This document shows, piece by piece, positions 1 to 6,798 of a stretch of DNA of 6,813 nt. The DNA is from Cellulomonas sp. (GTDB lineage Bacteria > Actinomycetota > Actinomycetes > Actinomycetales > Cellulomonadaceae), in the NCBI GenBank assembly GCA_031178805.1, contig JAPSIJ010000123.1, positions 1-6,813 on the forward strand. Direction: 5' to 3'. The notes under the pieces were generated by a model. That model saw only the letters and a list, made by a program, of their open reading frames with translations. It made no database searches and had not been told where the DNA came from. Position numbers and translations under genes: made by a program. How positions within the stretch are numbered: the stretch's first letter is position 1; the number at the start of each line of letters is the position of its first letter.

Positions 1-1241
1 CGCAGGGCGTGCGCGTCGTACTCGATCACCTGGACGGCGCGGACGAACGAGTGCACGCCGAGCCCGGAGGCGAAGTGCGCGCAGCCCCCGGTGGGCAGCA
101 CGTGGTTGGACCCGGCCATGTAGTCCCCCAGGGAGACCGGCGAGTACGGGCCGACGAAGATCGCCCCGGCGCTGGTGACCCGGTCCGCGACCGCGGCGGC
201 GTCGGCGGTCTGGATCTCCAGGTGCTCGGCGCCGTAGGCGTTCACCACGTCGAGGCCGGCGTCCAGGTCGTCGACCAGCACGATCGCCGACTGCGGGCCG
301 GTGAGCGCCTGGGCGACGCGCTCGGCGTGCCGGGTGGCCTGCACCCGGGTGACGAGCTTGGACTCGACGGCGCCGGCCAGCTCGATCGACGTGGTGACCA
401 GCACGGACGCGGCCAGCGGGTCGTGCTCGGCCTGGCTGACCAGGTCGGCCGCCACGTGGTCGGCGTCGGCGGTCGCGTCGGCGAGCACCGCGATCTCGGT
501 CGGGCCGGCCTCGGCGTCGATGCCGACCGCGCCGCGCACGAGGCGCTTGGCGGCGGCGACGTAGACGTTCCCCGGGCCGGTGATGACGTCGACCGGCTCG
601 CAGAGCGTGCTGCCGTCGACGTCCTCGGTGCCCGCGGCGCCGTAGGCCAGCATCCCGACGGCCTGCGCGCCGCCGACGGCGTACACCTCGTCCACGCCGA
701 GCAGCGCGCAGGTCGCGAGCACGACCGGGTCGGGCAGGCCGCCGTTGTCCTGCTGCGGGGGCGACGTCACGACGAGCGAGCCGACGCCGGCCTCCTGGGC
801 CGCGACGACGTTCATGATCACCGACGACGGGTAGACCGCCAGGCCGCCCGGGACGTACAGCCCGACGCGGCGGACCGGGATCCAGCGCTGGCGCACCTGG
901 GCGCCGGGCGCGACCTGCACGGTCAGCGGCGCGGGGCGCTGGGCGGCGTGCACGGCCCGGACGCGGCGGATCGTCTCGTCGAGCGCGGCCCGGACCTCGG
1001 GGTCCAGCACGTCCACGGCGGCGGCGACGGCGTCGGCGGGCACCCGCAGGTGCTCCGGGCGCACGCCGTCGAACCGCTCGGCGAGGTCGCGCAGGGCGGC
1101 GGCGCCACGGGCCCGGACGTCGGCGAGGATCGGCGCGACGGCCGCCGTGGCGGACTCGACGTCGAGCTCGGGCCGCGGCAGCGTCTCGAGGAGCTCGCGG
1201 CGGGACAGGGTGCGACCGCGCAGGTCGATGCGGGAGATCAC
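1..1241 (-). CDS. hisD: Histidinol dehydrogenase, C-terminus cut by window edge
   Basis: HisD is a zinc-dependent cytosolic enzyme that oxidises L-histidinol to L-histidine in two NAD+-dependent steps, the last reactions of histidine synthesis. I translated 413 codons. Family motifs run in order: VGLYVPGG (residues 126-133), [17 protein letters not shown] (185-201), [14 protein letters not shown] (220-233), AGPTEI (245-250), SQAEHDP (269-275), YGAEHLEI (335-342) and [17 protein letters not shown]. By family knowledge, Q270, H273 and D373 are zinc ligands and E339/H340 the catalytic pair. The final zinc-ligand histidine lies near the C-terminus and is off the window; the family is 430-445 residues, so about 20-30 are missing. 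The GTG start is forced, because an in-frame TAG lies three codons upstream. No Shine-Dalgarno sequence precedes it, but a -10 hexamer does, so the mRNA is probably leaderless. It diverges from the S4-domain gene and is probably first in a his operon continuing beyond the left edge (inference). Product identity is near certain. Confidence 0.97.
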   Translation of the reverse strand, partial: MISRIDLRGRTLSRRELLETLPRPELDVESATAAVAPILADVRARGAAALRDLAERFDGVRPEHLRVPADAVAAAVDVLDPEVRAALDETIRRVRAVHAAQRPAPLTVQVAPGAQVRQRWIPVRRVGLYVPGGLAVYPSSVIMNVVAAQEAGVGSLVVTSPPQQDNGGLPDPVVLATCALLGVDEVYAVGGAQAVGMLAYGAAGTEDVDGSTLCEPVDVITGPGNVYVAAAKRLVRGAVGIDAEAGPTEIAVLADATADADHVAADLVSQAEHDPLAASVLVTTSIELAGAVESKLVTRVQATRHAERVAQALTGPQSAIVLVDDLDAGLDVVNAYGAEHLEIQTADAAAVADRVTSAGAIFVGPYSPVSLGDYMAGSNHVLPTGGCAHFASGLGVHSFVRAVQVIEYDAHAL

Positions 1242-1247
1242 CCCCCG

Positions 1248-1253
1248 AGTCTA
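1248..1253 (-). promoter_or_regulatory. -10 element of hisD promoter (leaderless start)
   Basis: On the minus strand the hexamer TAGACT matches the actinobacterial -10 consensus TANNNT. Its last T is exactly seven bases before the G of the hisD GTG, so transcription would start at the start codon itself. Its TAG is also the in-frame stop that rules out any longer hisD reading frame. No TTGACA-like -35 is visible at 16-18 bp, which is common for such promoters. No T-box, leader peptide or attenuator fits, since no leader would exist. Confidence 0.7.
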
Positions 1254-1304
1254 GGGCGGTCGGCCGGCGCGGCCCGCCGGGCGCCGCGGCCGGCGCCGCG
1301 CTGG

Positions 1305-1310
1305 CAGGAT
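1305..1310 (+). promoter_or_regulatory. Probable -10 element of S4-domain gene (leaderless start)
   Basis: The hexamer CAGGAT differs from TANNNT only at its first base and ends six bases before the GTG at 1317, placing the predicted transcription start on the start codon. The stretch AGGATGGC here is shared with the dnaE promoter at the same position relative to the start codon. No -35 is recognisable. This is weaker than the other three -10 elements in the window. Confidence 0.5.
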
Positions 1311-1316
1311 GGCCCG

Positions 1317-1535
1317 GTGACCATCGTGCCGATCTCCGACGACTCCATCCGCCTCGGGCAGTTCCTCAAGCTCGCCGGGCTCGCCGACTCCGGCGCCGAC
1401 GCGCGGACGCTGCTGGAGGAGGGCGAGGTGACGGTGAACGGCGAGCTCGAGCGCCGCCGCGGCCGGCAGCTGCACCGCGGCGACGTGGTGACGGTGGACG
1501 ACCCGCGCGGGTCGAACAGCGCCGAGGTCGGCTGA
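1317..1535 (+). CDS. Small S4-domain RNA-binding protein (YaaA/YbcJ type)
   Basis: This 72-residue protein is essentially one S4 fold. The sequence shows RLGQFLKLAGL (12-22), GADARTLLEEGEVTVNGE (26-43), RRRGRQL (46-52) and GDVVTV (55-60). This matches the free-standing S4 proteins of COG2501, in which the fold binds structured RNA; some members are linked to ribosome assembly, but the target here is unknown. The GTG at 1317 is chosen because IRLGQFLKLAGL then sits close to the N-terminus, as in relatives, and because a -10-like hexamer lies six bases upstream. A second GTG three codons in is possible. The open frame continues far upstream, but that part is antisense to hisD and is not coding. 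It is the only plus-strand gene here, with its own promoter, diverging from hisD and converging on dnaE. The C-terminus (61-72) is short, polar and probably flexible. Confidence 0.88.
   Translation: MTIVPISDDSIRLGQFLKLAGLADSGADARTLLEEGEVTVNGELERRRGRQLHRGDVVTVDDPRGSNSAEVG
1499..1514. repeat. 16-bp perfect palindrome near S4 gene end
   Basis: CGACCCGCGCGGGTCG reads identically on both strands and lies in the last codons of the S4 gene, 50 bp beyond the dnaE stop. As RNA it could form a six-pair stem with a GCGC loop. No T-run follows in either direction. In DNA of roughly 72% G+C, about one perfect 16-bp palindrome would be expected every 10-20 kb by chance (my rough estimate), so function is doubtful. 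Confidence 0.35.
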
Positions 1536-1565
1536 CCTCCCCCGGACCCGGGAACGCGCGGGGTC
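1533..1565. terminator. Possible weak bidirectional terminator between converging genes
   Basis: The 28 bp between the S4 and dnaE stop codons must end transcription from both sides. GACC at 1534-1537 pairs with GGTC at 1562-1565, with two more pairs past a bulged T; an alternative stem is GACCC (1545-1549) with GGGTC (1561-1565). Both are short and lack a T-run. Termination may instead be Rho-dependent, or the transcripts may simply overlap. Weak evidence. Confidence 0.25.
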
Positions 1566-4500
1566 AGACCCCCACCGGCGTCTGCGCGGACTGCAGGCAG
1601 CCCGGGCCGAGCAGCGCCTTGAGGTCCCCGTACAGCGACGGCGAGCGCTCGACCCGCAGGCCCTCCCCCGCGCGCAGCACGGTGGTGCGGCCGCCCGGCC
1701 GGGTGACCCGCAGGTGCAGCTCGGTGATGCCGGGGTGCGTCGAGATGACCTCGCGCAGCCGCTCCACCACCGGCGGGATGCACCGGGCCTCGGACAGCGT
1801 GACGACCACCGGCGCGTCGGCGACCGCCGACAGGTCCGGCAGCGACACCTCCATCGCCTGCAGCTGCATCGCGTCGTCCCGGCGGCGGACCCGGCCGCGG
1901 ACCACGATGACGGCGTCCTCGGCGAGCACGGTCGAGTAGGCCAGGTAGGTCTCGCCGAAGAACATGATCTCGACGGAGCCCTCCATGTCCTCCAGCGTCA
2001 CGGCGGCCCACGGGTTGCCCTGCTTGGACATCTTGCGCTGCAGCGAGGTGACCAGGCCCGCGACCACGACGGTGGAGCCGTCCGGGCGCGCCTCGTCGGC
2101 GTTCAGCGTCGCGATCGACACGTCGGCGGCCGCGGACAGCACGTGCTCCAGGCCGGACAGCGGGTGGTCGGAGACGTACAGGCCGAGCATCTCCCGCTCG
2201 AACTGCAGCCGCTGCTTCTTGTCCCAGTCCGGCACGTCCGGCACCTGCACCGAGAAGCCGGGGCCGTCGTCGCCGCCGAGGTCGGCGAACAGGTCGAACT
2301 GGCCCTCGGCCTCCTTGCGCTTGACGCCGATCACGGACTCCACGGCCTGCTCGTGCACCAGCAGCAGCGCGCGGCGGGCGTGGCCGAGCGAGTCGAACGC
2401 GCCGGCCTTGATCAGCGACTCGATGGTCCGCTTGTTGCAGACCACCGCGGGCACCTTGTCCAGGAAGTCGGTGAACGACGTGAAGTCGCCCTTCTCCTCC
2501 CGGGTGCGGACGATCGCGTCGACCACGTTGGCGCCGACGTTGCGGACGGCCGTCAGGCCGAACCGGATGTCGTCGCCGACGGCCGTGAACAGCGCGGACG
2601 AGGAGTTCACGTCCGGCGGCAGGACGGTGATGCCCATGCGGCGGCACTCGCCGAGGTACAGCGCGGACTTGTCCTTGTCGTCGCCGACCGAGGTCAGCAG
2701 GCCCGCCATGTACTCGGTCGGGTAGTTCGCCTTGAGGAACGCGGTCCAGTACGACACGACGCCGTACCCGGCCGAGTGCGCCTTGTTGAACGCGTAGCCG
2801 GCGAACGGGACGAGCGTGTCCCACACGGCCTTGATCGCCGCGCTGGAGTAGCCCCGCTCCTTCATGCCCGCCTCGAAGGGCACGAACTCCTTGTCGAGGA
2901 TCTCCTTCTTCTTCTTGCCCATCGCGCGGCGCAGCAGGTCGGCCTGGCCGAGCGAGTAGCCGGCGAGCACCTGCGCGGCCTTCTGCACCTGCTCCTGGTA
3001 CACGATCAGGCCGTAGGTGCCGTCGAGCACCTCCGCCAGGGGCTCCTCGAGCTCCGGGTGGATCGGGGTGTTCGGCTGCAGGCCGTTCTTGCGCAGCGCG
3101 TAGTTCGTGTGCGAGTTCATGCCCATCGGCCCGGGCCGGTACAGGGCGATGACCGCGGAGATGTCCTCGAAGTTGTCCGGGCGCATCTGCCGCAGCAGCG
3201 CCCGCATCGGGCCGCCGTCGAGCTGGAACACGCCCAGGGTGTCGCCGCGGCCGAGCAGCTCGTACGTCGCGCGGTCGTCGAGCTCGATGTCCTCGAGCTC
3301 GATCGGGTCCTTGCCGTTCATCACGATGTTGCGCAGCGCGTCGTCGAGGATCGTGAGGTTCCGCAGCCCGAGGAAGTCCATCTTGATCAGGCCGAGGCCC
3401 TCGGACGTCGGGTAGTCGAACTGCGTGATGACCGCGCCGTCCTGCGGCCGCTTCATGATCGGGATGATGTCGATCAGCGGCTCGCTGGACATGATGACGC
3501 CGGCGGCGTGCACGCCCCACTGGCGCTTGAGGTTCTCCAGGCCGCGCGCCGTCTCCAGCACGCGCTGCGCCTCGGGGTCCGCCGCGACGACCTGGCGGAA
3601 CTCCTCGGCCTCGGCGTACCGCGGGTGCTCCGGGTCGTACATGCCGGACAGCGGGATGTCCTTGCCCATCACGGCCGGCGGCATGGCCTTGGTGAGCTTC
3701 TCCCCCATCGCGAACGGGAAGCCCAGCACGCGCGAGGAGTCCTTGAGCGCCTGCTTCGCCTTGATCGTGCCGTAGGTGACGATCTGCGCCACCCGGTCGT
3801 CGCCGTACTTCTCGGTGACGTACCGGATGACCTCGCCGCGCCGGCGCTCGTCGAAGTCGACGTCGACGTCGGGCCAGGAGACGCGCTCGGGGTTGAGGAA
3901 CCGCTCGAAGATCAGGCCGTGGCGCAGCGGGTCGAGCTCGGTGATGCCCATCGCGTACGACGCCATCGAGCCGGCGGCCGACCCGCGGCCGGGCCCGACC
4001 CGGATGCCCTGCTCGCGGGCCCAGCGGATGAAGTCGGCGACGACGAGGAAGTAGCCGGAGAAGCCGAGCTGGACGATGACGCCCGTCTCGTACTCCGCCT
4101 GCGCGCGGACGTCGTCCGGCACCTGGCCGTGGTACCGCCGCTGCAGGCCGCGCTCGACCTCCTTGATGAACCACGAGTTCTCGTCCTCGCCGTCGGGGAC
4201 GGGGAACCGCGGCATGTAGTTGGCGCCGGTCGGGAACTCGACCTCGCACCGCTCGGCGATCAGCAGGGTGTTGTCGCACGCCTCGGGCAGCTCGGCCCAG
4301 GTGCGGCGCATCTCCTCCGCGGACTTCACGTAGTAGCCGTCGCCGCCGAACGCGAACCGCGAGCCGCCCTGGTCGTACGTCGGCTCGTCGAGCGTGGACC
4401 CGGACTGCACCGCGAGCAGCACCTCGTGCGCGTGCGCGTCGTCCTTGGTCGTGTAGTGCAGGTCGTTGGTGGCGACCAGCGGGGCGCCGATGGTCTCGGC

Positions 4501-5133
4501 GAGGCGGAGCAGGTCCTTGACCGTGCGGCGCTCGATCTCCAGGCCGTGGTCCATCACCTCGACGAAGAAGTTCTCCCTGCCGAAGATGTCCTGCAGCTCG
4601 CCGGCCGCGCGCACGGCCTCGTCGTACTGCCCCAGCCGCAGCCGGGTCTGCACCTCGCCCGACGGGCAGCCGGACGTGGCGATCAGCCCGTCGCTGTAGG
4701 TCTGCAGCAGCTCGCGGTCCATCCGCGGCCACTTGCCCATCTGCCCGTCCAGCGACGCCAGCGAGCCCAGCCGGAACAGGTTGTGCATGCCGGCCGTCGT
4801 CCGGGACAGCAGCGTCATGTGCGTGTAGGCGCCGCGGGCGGACACGTCGTCGGCGGCCTGGTGCGCCTCGCCCCAGCGGACGCGCGTCTGGTCGAACCGG
4901 CTGGTGCCCGGGGTGACGTACGCCTCGACGCCGATGATCGGCTTGATGCCGAGCTTCTTCGCCTGCGAGTAGAAGTCGAACGCGCCGAACAGGTACCCGT
5001 GGTCGGTGATCGCCATCGCGGACTGGCCCAGGCGCTGGGCCTCCGCGAGCATCTCCCCCACCCGGGCCGCGCCGTCGAGCATCGAGTACTCGGAGTGCAC
5101 GTGCAGGTGGACGAAGTCCGAACGCGAGGCCAT
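1564..5133 (-). CDS. dnaE: DNA polymerase III alpha subunit (replicative polymerase)
   Basis: DnaE is the polymerising subunit of the chromosomal replicase. The 1189 residues closely match the length and order of mycobacterial DnaE1. The N-terminal PHP domain (about 7-290) keeps all nine metal ligands known from that exonuclease: H11, H13, D20, H45, E70, H105, C156, D224 and H226. The polymerase core has GPGRGSAAGS (380-389), catalytic aspartates in PDVDVDF (D424, D426) and the third in KMDFLGLRNL (D586). Then come the GKKKKEILDKEF fingers segment (739-750), a helix-hairpin-helix region near 857-870, the clamp-binding motif QFDLF (945-949), the EREMLGLYVSDHPL block (979-992), an OB fold (about 1022-1085) and a C-terminal domain ending LLGPGCL plus nine residues. 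ATG 5133 is chosen because ASRSDFVHLHVHSEYS then starts the protein as in relatives. ATG 5142 overlaps the proposed -10, and a start at 5199 would add an unconserved leader. No intein or frameshift seen. Confidence 0.98.
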   Translation of the reverse strand: MASRSDFVHLHVHSEYSMLDGAARVGEMLAEAQRLGQSAMAITDHGYLFGAFDFYSQAKKLGIKPIIGVEAYVTPGTSRFDQTRVRWGEAHQAADDVSARGAYTHMTLLSRTTAGMHNLFRLGSLASLDGQMGKWPRMDRELLQTYSDGLIATSGCPSGEVQTRLRLGQYDEAVRAAGELQDIFGRENFFVEVMDHGLEIERRTVKDLLRLAETIGAPLVATNDLHYTTKDDAHAHEVLLAVQSGSTLDEPTYDQGGSRFAFGGDGYYVKSAEEMRRTWAELPEACDNTLLIAERCEVEFPTGANYMPRFPVPDGEDENSWFIKEVERGLQRRYHGQVPDDVRAQAEYETGVIVQLGFSGYFLVVADFIRWAREQGIRVGPGRGSAAGSMASYAMGITELDPLRHGLIFERFLNPERVSWPDVDVDFDERRRGEVIRYVTEKYGDDRVAQIVTYGTIKAKQALKDSSRVLGFPFAMGEKLTKAMPPAVMGKDIPLSGMYDPEHPRYAEAEEFRQVVAADPEAQRVLETARGLENLKRQWGVHAAGVIMSSEPLIDIIPIMKRPQDGAVITQFDYPTSEGLGLIKMDFLGLRNLTILDDALRNIVMNGKDPIELEDIELDDRATYELLGRGDTLGVFQLDGGPMRALLRQMRPDNFEDISAVIALYRPGPMGMNSHTNYALRKNGLQPNTPIHPELEEPLAEVLDGTYGLIVYQEQVQKAAQVLAGYSLGQADLLRRAMGKKKKEILDKEFVPFEAGMKERGYSSAAIKAVWDTLVPFAGYAFNKAHSAGYGVVSYWTAFLKANYPTEYMAGLLTSVGDDKDKSALYLGECRRMGITVLPPDVNSSSALFTAVGDDIRFGLTAVRNVGANVVDAIVRTREEKGDFTSFTDFLDKVPAVVCNKRTIESLIKAGAFDSLGHARRALLLVHEQAVESVIGVKRKEAEGQFDLFADLGGDDGPGFSVQVPDVPDWDKKQRLQFEREMLGLYVSDHPLSGLEHVLSAAADVSIATLNADEARPDGSTVVVAGLVTSLQRKMSKQGNPWAAVTLEDMEGSVEIMFFGETYLAYSTVLAEDAVIVVRGRVRRRDDAMQLQAMEVSLPDLSAVADAPVVVTLSEARCIPPVVERLREVISTHPGITELHLRVTRPGGRTTVLRAGEGLRVERSPSLYGDLKALLGPGCLQSAQTPVGV

Positions 5134-5140
5134 GCCCGCC

Positions 5141-5146
5141 ATCCTA
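5141..5146 (-). promoter_or_regulatory. -10 element of dnaE promoter (leaderless start)
   Basis: On the minus strand TAGGAT fits TANNNT perfectly and is followed by seven bases and then the dnaE ATG at 5133. The expected start of transcription is at or one base before that ATG. The element overlaps the alternative ATG at 5142, which would then not be in the mRNA; this decides between the two starts. No Shine-Dalgarno sequence is present and no -35 is recognisable. The expected -35 zone (about 5164-5169) lies within the hairpin described next to it. Confidence 0.7.
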
Positions 5147-5162
5147 GGTCGGGGTACCGACA

Positions 5163-5191
5163 GGCCGGGGCCGCCCCGCCCGGCCCCGGCC
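5163..5191 (-). terminator. GC hairpin after rluD, candidate terminator without T-run
   Basis: GGCCGGGGCC (5163-5172) and GGCCCCGGCC (5182-5191) form a perfect 10-bp inverted repeat around a nine-base loop, 38 bases past the rluD stop. A strong all-G/C stem without a following T-run resembles the T-less hairpins proposed as terminators in actinobacteria, and would end the lspA-rluD transcript before dnaE. The same bases cover the dnaE -35 zone, so a role in the dnaE promoter is an alternative. Confidence 0.5.
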
Positions 5192-5200
5192 GACGTCACA

Positions 5201-5219
5201 CCGCCCCGGCCGGAGGCGG
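5201..5219 (-). repeat. Second, shorter hairpin just after rluD stop
   Basis: CCGCC (5201-5205) pairs with GGCGG (5215-5219), enclosing a mostly self-complementary core with CCGGCCGG. It lies 10 bases past the rluD stop and next to the stronger hairpin at 5163-5191. The two could act in tandem to end or protect the transcript, but it is short and imperfect. Confidence 0.25.
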
Positions 5220-5229
5220 CGCACCGGCG

Positions 5230-6165
5230 TCAGCGGTAGCCGTCGCGCAGGTTCTCCAGGGCCCGGGCGAGGTCCTCCGGGTACTCGCTGATGATCTGCA
5301 CGCGGCGGCCGTCCGCGGGGTGCGCGAAGCCGAGCCGCATCGCGTGCAGCCACTGCCGGGTCAGCCCCACCCGCTGCGCCAGGGCCGGGTCCGCGCCGTA
5401 CGTGAGGTCGCCGACCAGCGGGTGCCGCAGCGCGGCGAAGTGCACCCGGATCTGGTGGGTGCGCCCGGTCTCCAGGTGCACCTCGGTGAGCGAGGCGGCC
5501 GGCAGCATCTCCAGCACCTCGTAGTGCGTCACGGACGGCTTGCCGTCGGCGGTGACCGCGAACTTCCAGTCCTGCCCCGGGTGCCGGCCGATGGGCGCGT
5601 CGATCGTGCCGCTGGTCGGCTCGGGGTGGCCCTGGGCGAGCGCGTGGTAGACCTTGTCGACCGTGCGCTCCTTGAAGGCGCGCTTGAGCACCGTGTACGC
5701 GTGCTCGCTCTTGGCGACGACCATCAGCCCGGACGTGCCGACGTCCAGCCGGTGCACGACGCCCTGCCGCTCGGCGGCGCCCGACGTCGCGATCCGGTAG
5801 CCGCGGGCGGCGAGCACCCCGACCACCGTGGGCCCGGTCCAGCCCGGCGACGGGTGCGCGGCCACGCCGACCGGCTTGTCCACGACCACGACGTCGTCGT
5901 CCTCGTACGCCACCCGCAGGGCGGCGACGTCGTCCTCGGCGGTGACGGCCCGCACGGGCTCCGGCGCCGGCAGCTCGACCTCCAGCCAGGCGTCGCCCGG
6001 CAGCCGGGCGGACTTGCCCACCGGCACGCCGTCGACGCGCACGAACCCGCCCTCGGCGAGCTCCGCGGCGCGGGTGCGGGACAGGCCGAGCATCCGCGAC
6101 AGCGCGGCGTCCACGCGCTCGCCGGCGAGCGCGTCGGGCACGGGCAGGGTGCGGACGTCAGCCAT
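5230..6165 (-). CDS. rluD: RluA/RluD-family 23S rRNA pseudouridine synthase
   Basis: The enzyme isomerises specific uridines to pseudouridine in RNA. At 311 residues it has the normal length for the RluD class, whose E. coli member modifies helix 69 of 23S rRNA. The exact target here is not shown by the sequence. An N-terminal S4 RNA-binding domain (about 14-66, [22 protein letters not shown]) precedes the catalytic domain. That domain has [17 protein letters not shown] (92-108), the catalytic HRLDVGTSG with D141, a later [17 protein letters not shown] block, [22 protein letters not shown] and [13 protein letters not shown]. All hallmark residues are intact. The ATG overlaps the last eight bases of lspA (ATGGCTGA) and has a strong Shine-Dalgarno sequence, so it is translated from the lspA mRNA and probably coupled to it. 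The lspA-rluD pairing is widely conserved in bacteria. Other RluA-subfamily specificities are possible. Confidence 0.95.
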   Translation of the reverse strand: MADVRTLPVPDALAGERVDAALSRMLGLSRTRAAELAEGGFVRVDGVPVGKSARLPGDAWLEVELPAPEPVRAVTAEDDVAALRVAYEDDDVVVVDKPVGVAAHPSPGWTGPTVVGVLAARGYRIATSGAAERQGVVHRLDVGTSGLMVVAKSEHAYTVLKRAFKERTVDKVYHALAQGHPEPTSGTIDAPIGRHPGQDWKFAVTADGKPSVTHYEVLEMLPAASLTEVHLETGRTHQIRVHFAALRHPLVGDLTYGADPALAQRVGLTRQWLHAMRLGFAHPADGRRVQIISEYPEDLARALENLRDGYR

Positions 6166-6784
6166 CGCGGCGCTCCCCCGGGGCGGCGGGCGACGTGGGC
6201 GACGCCGGCTCGTCGGGCTCGGCGGGGTCCGGCGCGGGCGCGGCCGGGTCGGCGACGTCCGCCCCGGTCGCGTCGGCCGCGCCCTCGCGGGTGCCGTCGA
6301 GCCGCACGCCCCGCAGCGACAGCAGCATCAGCAGGCCGGCGGCGGCGACGATCGCGATGTCGGCCACGTTGCCGACGAACAGGTCGCCGTAGGCGATGAA
6401 GTCCACGACGTGACCGCGGGCCACGCCGGGCTCCCGGACCATCCGGTCCACCAGGTTGCCCAGCGCGCCCCCGAGCAGCAGCCCGAGCGCCACGGCCCAG
6501 CCGCGGGACCCCAGTCGGCGCGACACCCGCACGATGACCACGACGACCGCGATCGCGACCAGGGTCAGCAGCCAGGTGGTGCCGGTCGCCAGGCCGAGCG
6601 CCGCCCCGGGGTTGAACAGCAGCTGCAGGCCGAGCAGGTCGCCCAGCACGGGGTGCCGGACCCCCTCGTCCAGCGCGGCGAGCGCCCAGGCCTTGGTCGC
6701 CTGGTCCAGCACCAGGGTGACCGCGGCGAGCGCGACGAGGCCGGCGACGAGCCGGCGGCGGGCGGGGGCGGGGGTGTCGGACAT
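6158..6784 (-). CDS. lspA: Lipoprotein signal peptidase (signal peptidase II)
   Basis: LspA is an inner-membrane aspartyl protease that removes the signal peptide from lipid-modified prolipoproteins. The 208 residues show four hydrophobic segments (about 12-26, 70-86, 96-112, 138-157) and the family motifs LDQATK (26-31), FNPGAALG (57-64), [10 protein letters not shown] (105-114), GHVVDF (124-129) and NVADIAI (139-145). The expected catalytic aspartates are D128 and D142. Two small departures from the usual pattern are leucine for the common phenylalanine in NxGAAF (L63), and FVGN where FN is common (136-139). After the last membrane segment an added tail (163-208) is rich in Ala, Pro and Asp/Glu (11 acidic residues, 3 Arg). 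It should face the cytoplasm and is probably disordered. Its codons also contain the rluD Shine-Dalgarno sequence. ATG 6784 is preceded by a -10 hexamer and no Shine-Dalgarno sequence. It is the first gene of the lspA-rluD unit. Confidence 0.96.
   Translation of the reverse strand: MSDTPAPARRRLVAGLVALAAVTLVLDQATKAWALAALDEGVRHPVLGDLLGLQLLFNPGAALGLATGTTWLLTLVAIAVVVVIVRVSRRLGSRGWAVALGLLLGGALGNLVDRMVREPGVARGHVVDFIAYGDLFVGNVADIAIVAAAGLLMLLSLRGVRLDGTREGAADATGADVADPAAPAPDPAEPDEPASPTSPAAPGERRDG
6173..6179 (-). promoter_or_regulatory. Shine-Dalgarno sequence of rluD inside lspA
   Basis: GGGGGAG on the minus strand lies seven bases before the rluD ATG, within the last codons of lspA. It is the only clear Shine-Dalgarno sequence at a start codon in this window and supports ATG 6165 and reinitiation or coupling after lspA. 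Confidence 0.75.
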
Positions 6785-6792
6785 CGCCGAGG

Positions 6793-6798
6793 AGTCTA
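6793..6798 (-). promoter_or_regulatory. -10 element of lspA-rluD promoter (near-leaderless start)
   Basis: TAGACT, the same hexamer as at hisD, ends eight bases before the lspA ATG. Predicted transcription begins 0-2 bases before the start codon. The intervening bases CCTCGGCG hold no Shine-Dalgarno sequence. The -35 region would fall at or past the right edge and cannot be judged. It implies lspA starts its own transcript and is not co-transcribed from an upstream gene. Confidence 0.6.

Larger units (their letters stand above)
1242..1316. promoter_or_regulatory. Divergent intergenic region between hisD and S4 gene
   Basis: These 75 bp hold both promoters, back to back. The two -10 hexamers are 51 bp apart, so the expected -35 zones (about 1271-1276 for hisD, 1282-1287 for the S4 gene) are only a few bases apart. 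The centre is almost pure G/C and carries two copies of the self-complementary hexamer GGCGCC (1280-1285 and 1292-1297) flanking a six-base spacer. This could fold in single strands or be an operator, but G/C-rich DNA produces such repeats readily. No known operator is recognised. Confidence 0.5.

Noticed and set aside
9..1316. Upstream 436 codons of the open frame that ends at 1535
   Set aside because: This part is antisense to hisD. Only the last 72 codons match a family (S4 domain), and a GTG start with its own -10-like hexamer sits there.
1242..1316. Histidine T-box riboswitch or attenuator ahead of hisD
   Set aside because: The predicted transcript begins at the GTG, so there is no leader; no His-rich peptide or T-box core is visible.
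3851..3870. GTCGAC-type short tandem repeat in dnaE
   Set aside because: It simply encodes the Asp-Val-Asp-Val-Asp catalytic motif with preferred codons.
1238..4732. A minus-strand open frame of about 1160 codons, out of frame with dnaE
   Set aside because: It is a shifted-frame shadow of dnaE that continues antisense to the S4 gene; its composition is mostly Arg, Gly, Ala and Pro, and the true dnaE frame has complete motifs.
1714..6399. A plus-strand open frame of more than 1500 codons running antisense to dnaE, rluD and lspA
   Set aside because: In G/C-rich genes with strong third-position bias, antisense frames lack stops by chance. It crosses three well-recognised genes and an intergenic region, is dominated by Arg, Gly, Val, His and Ala, and has no family motif.
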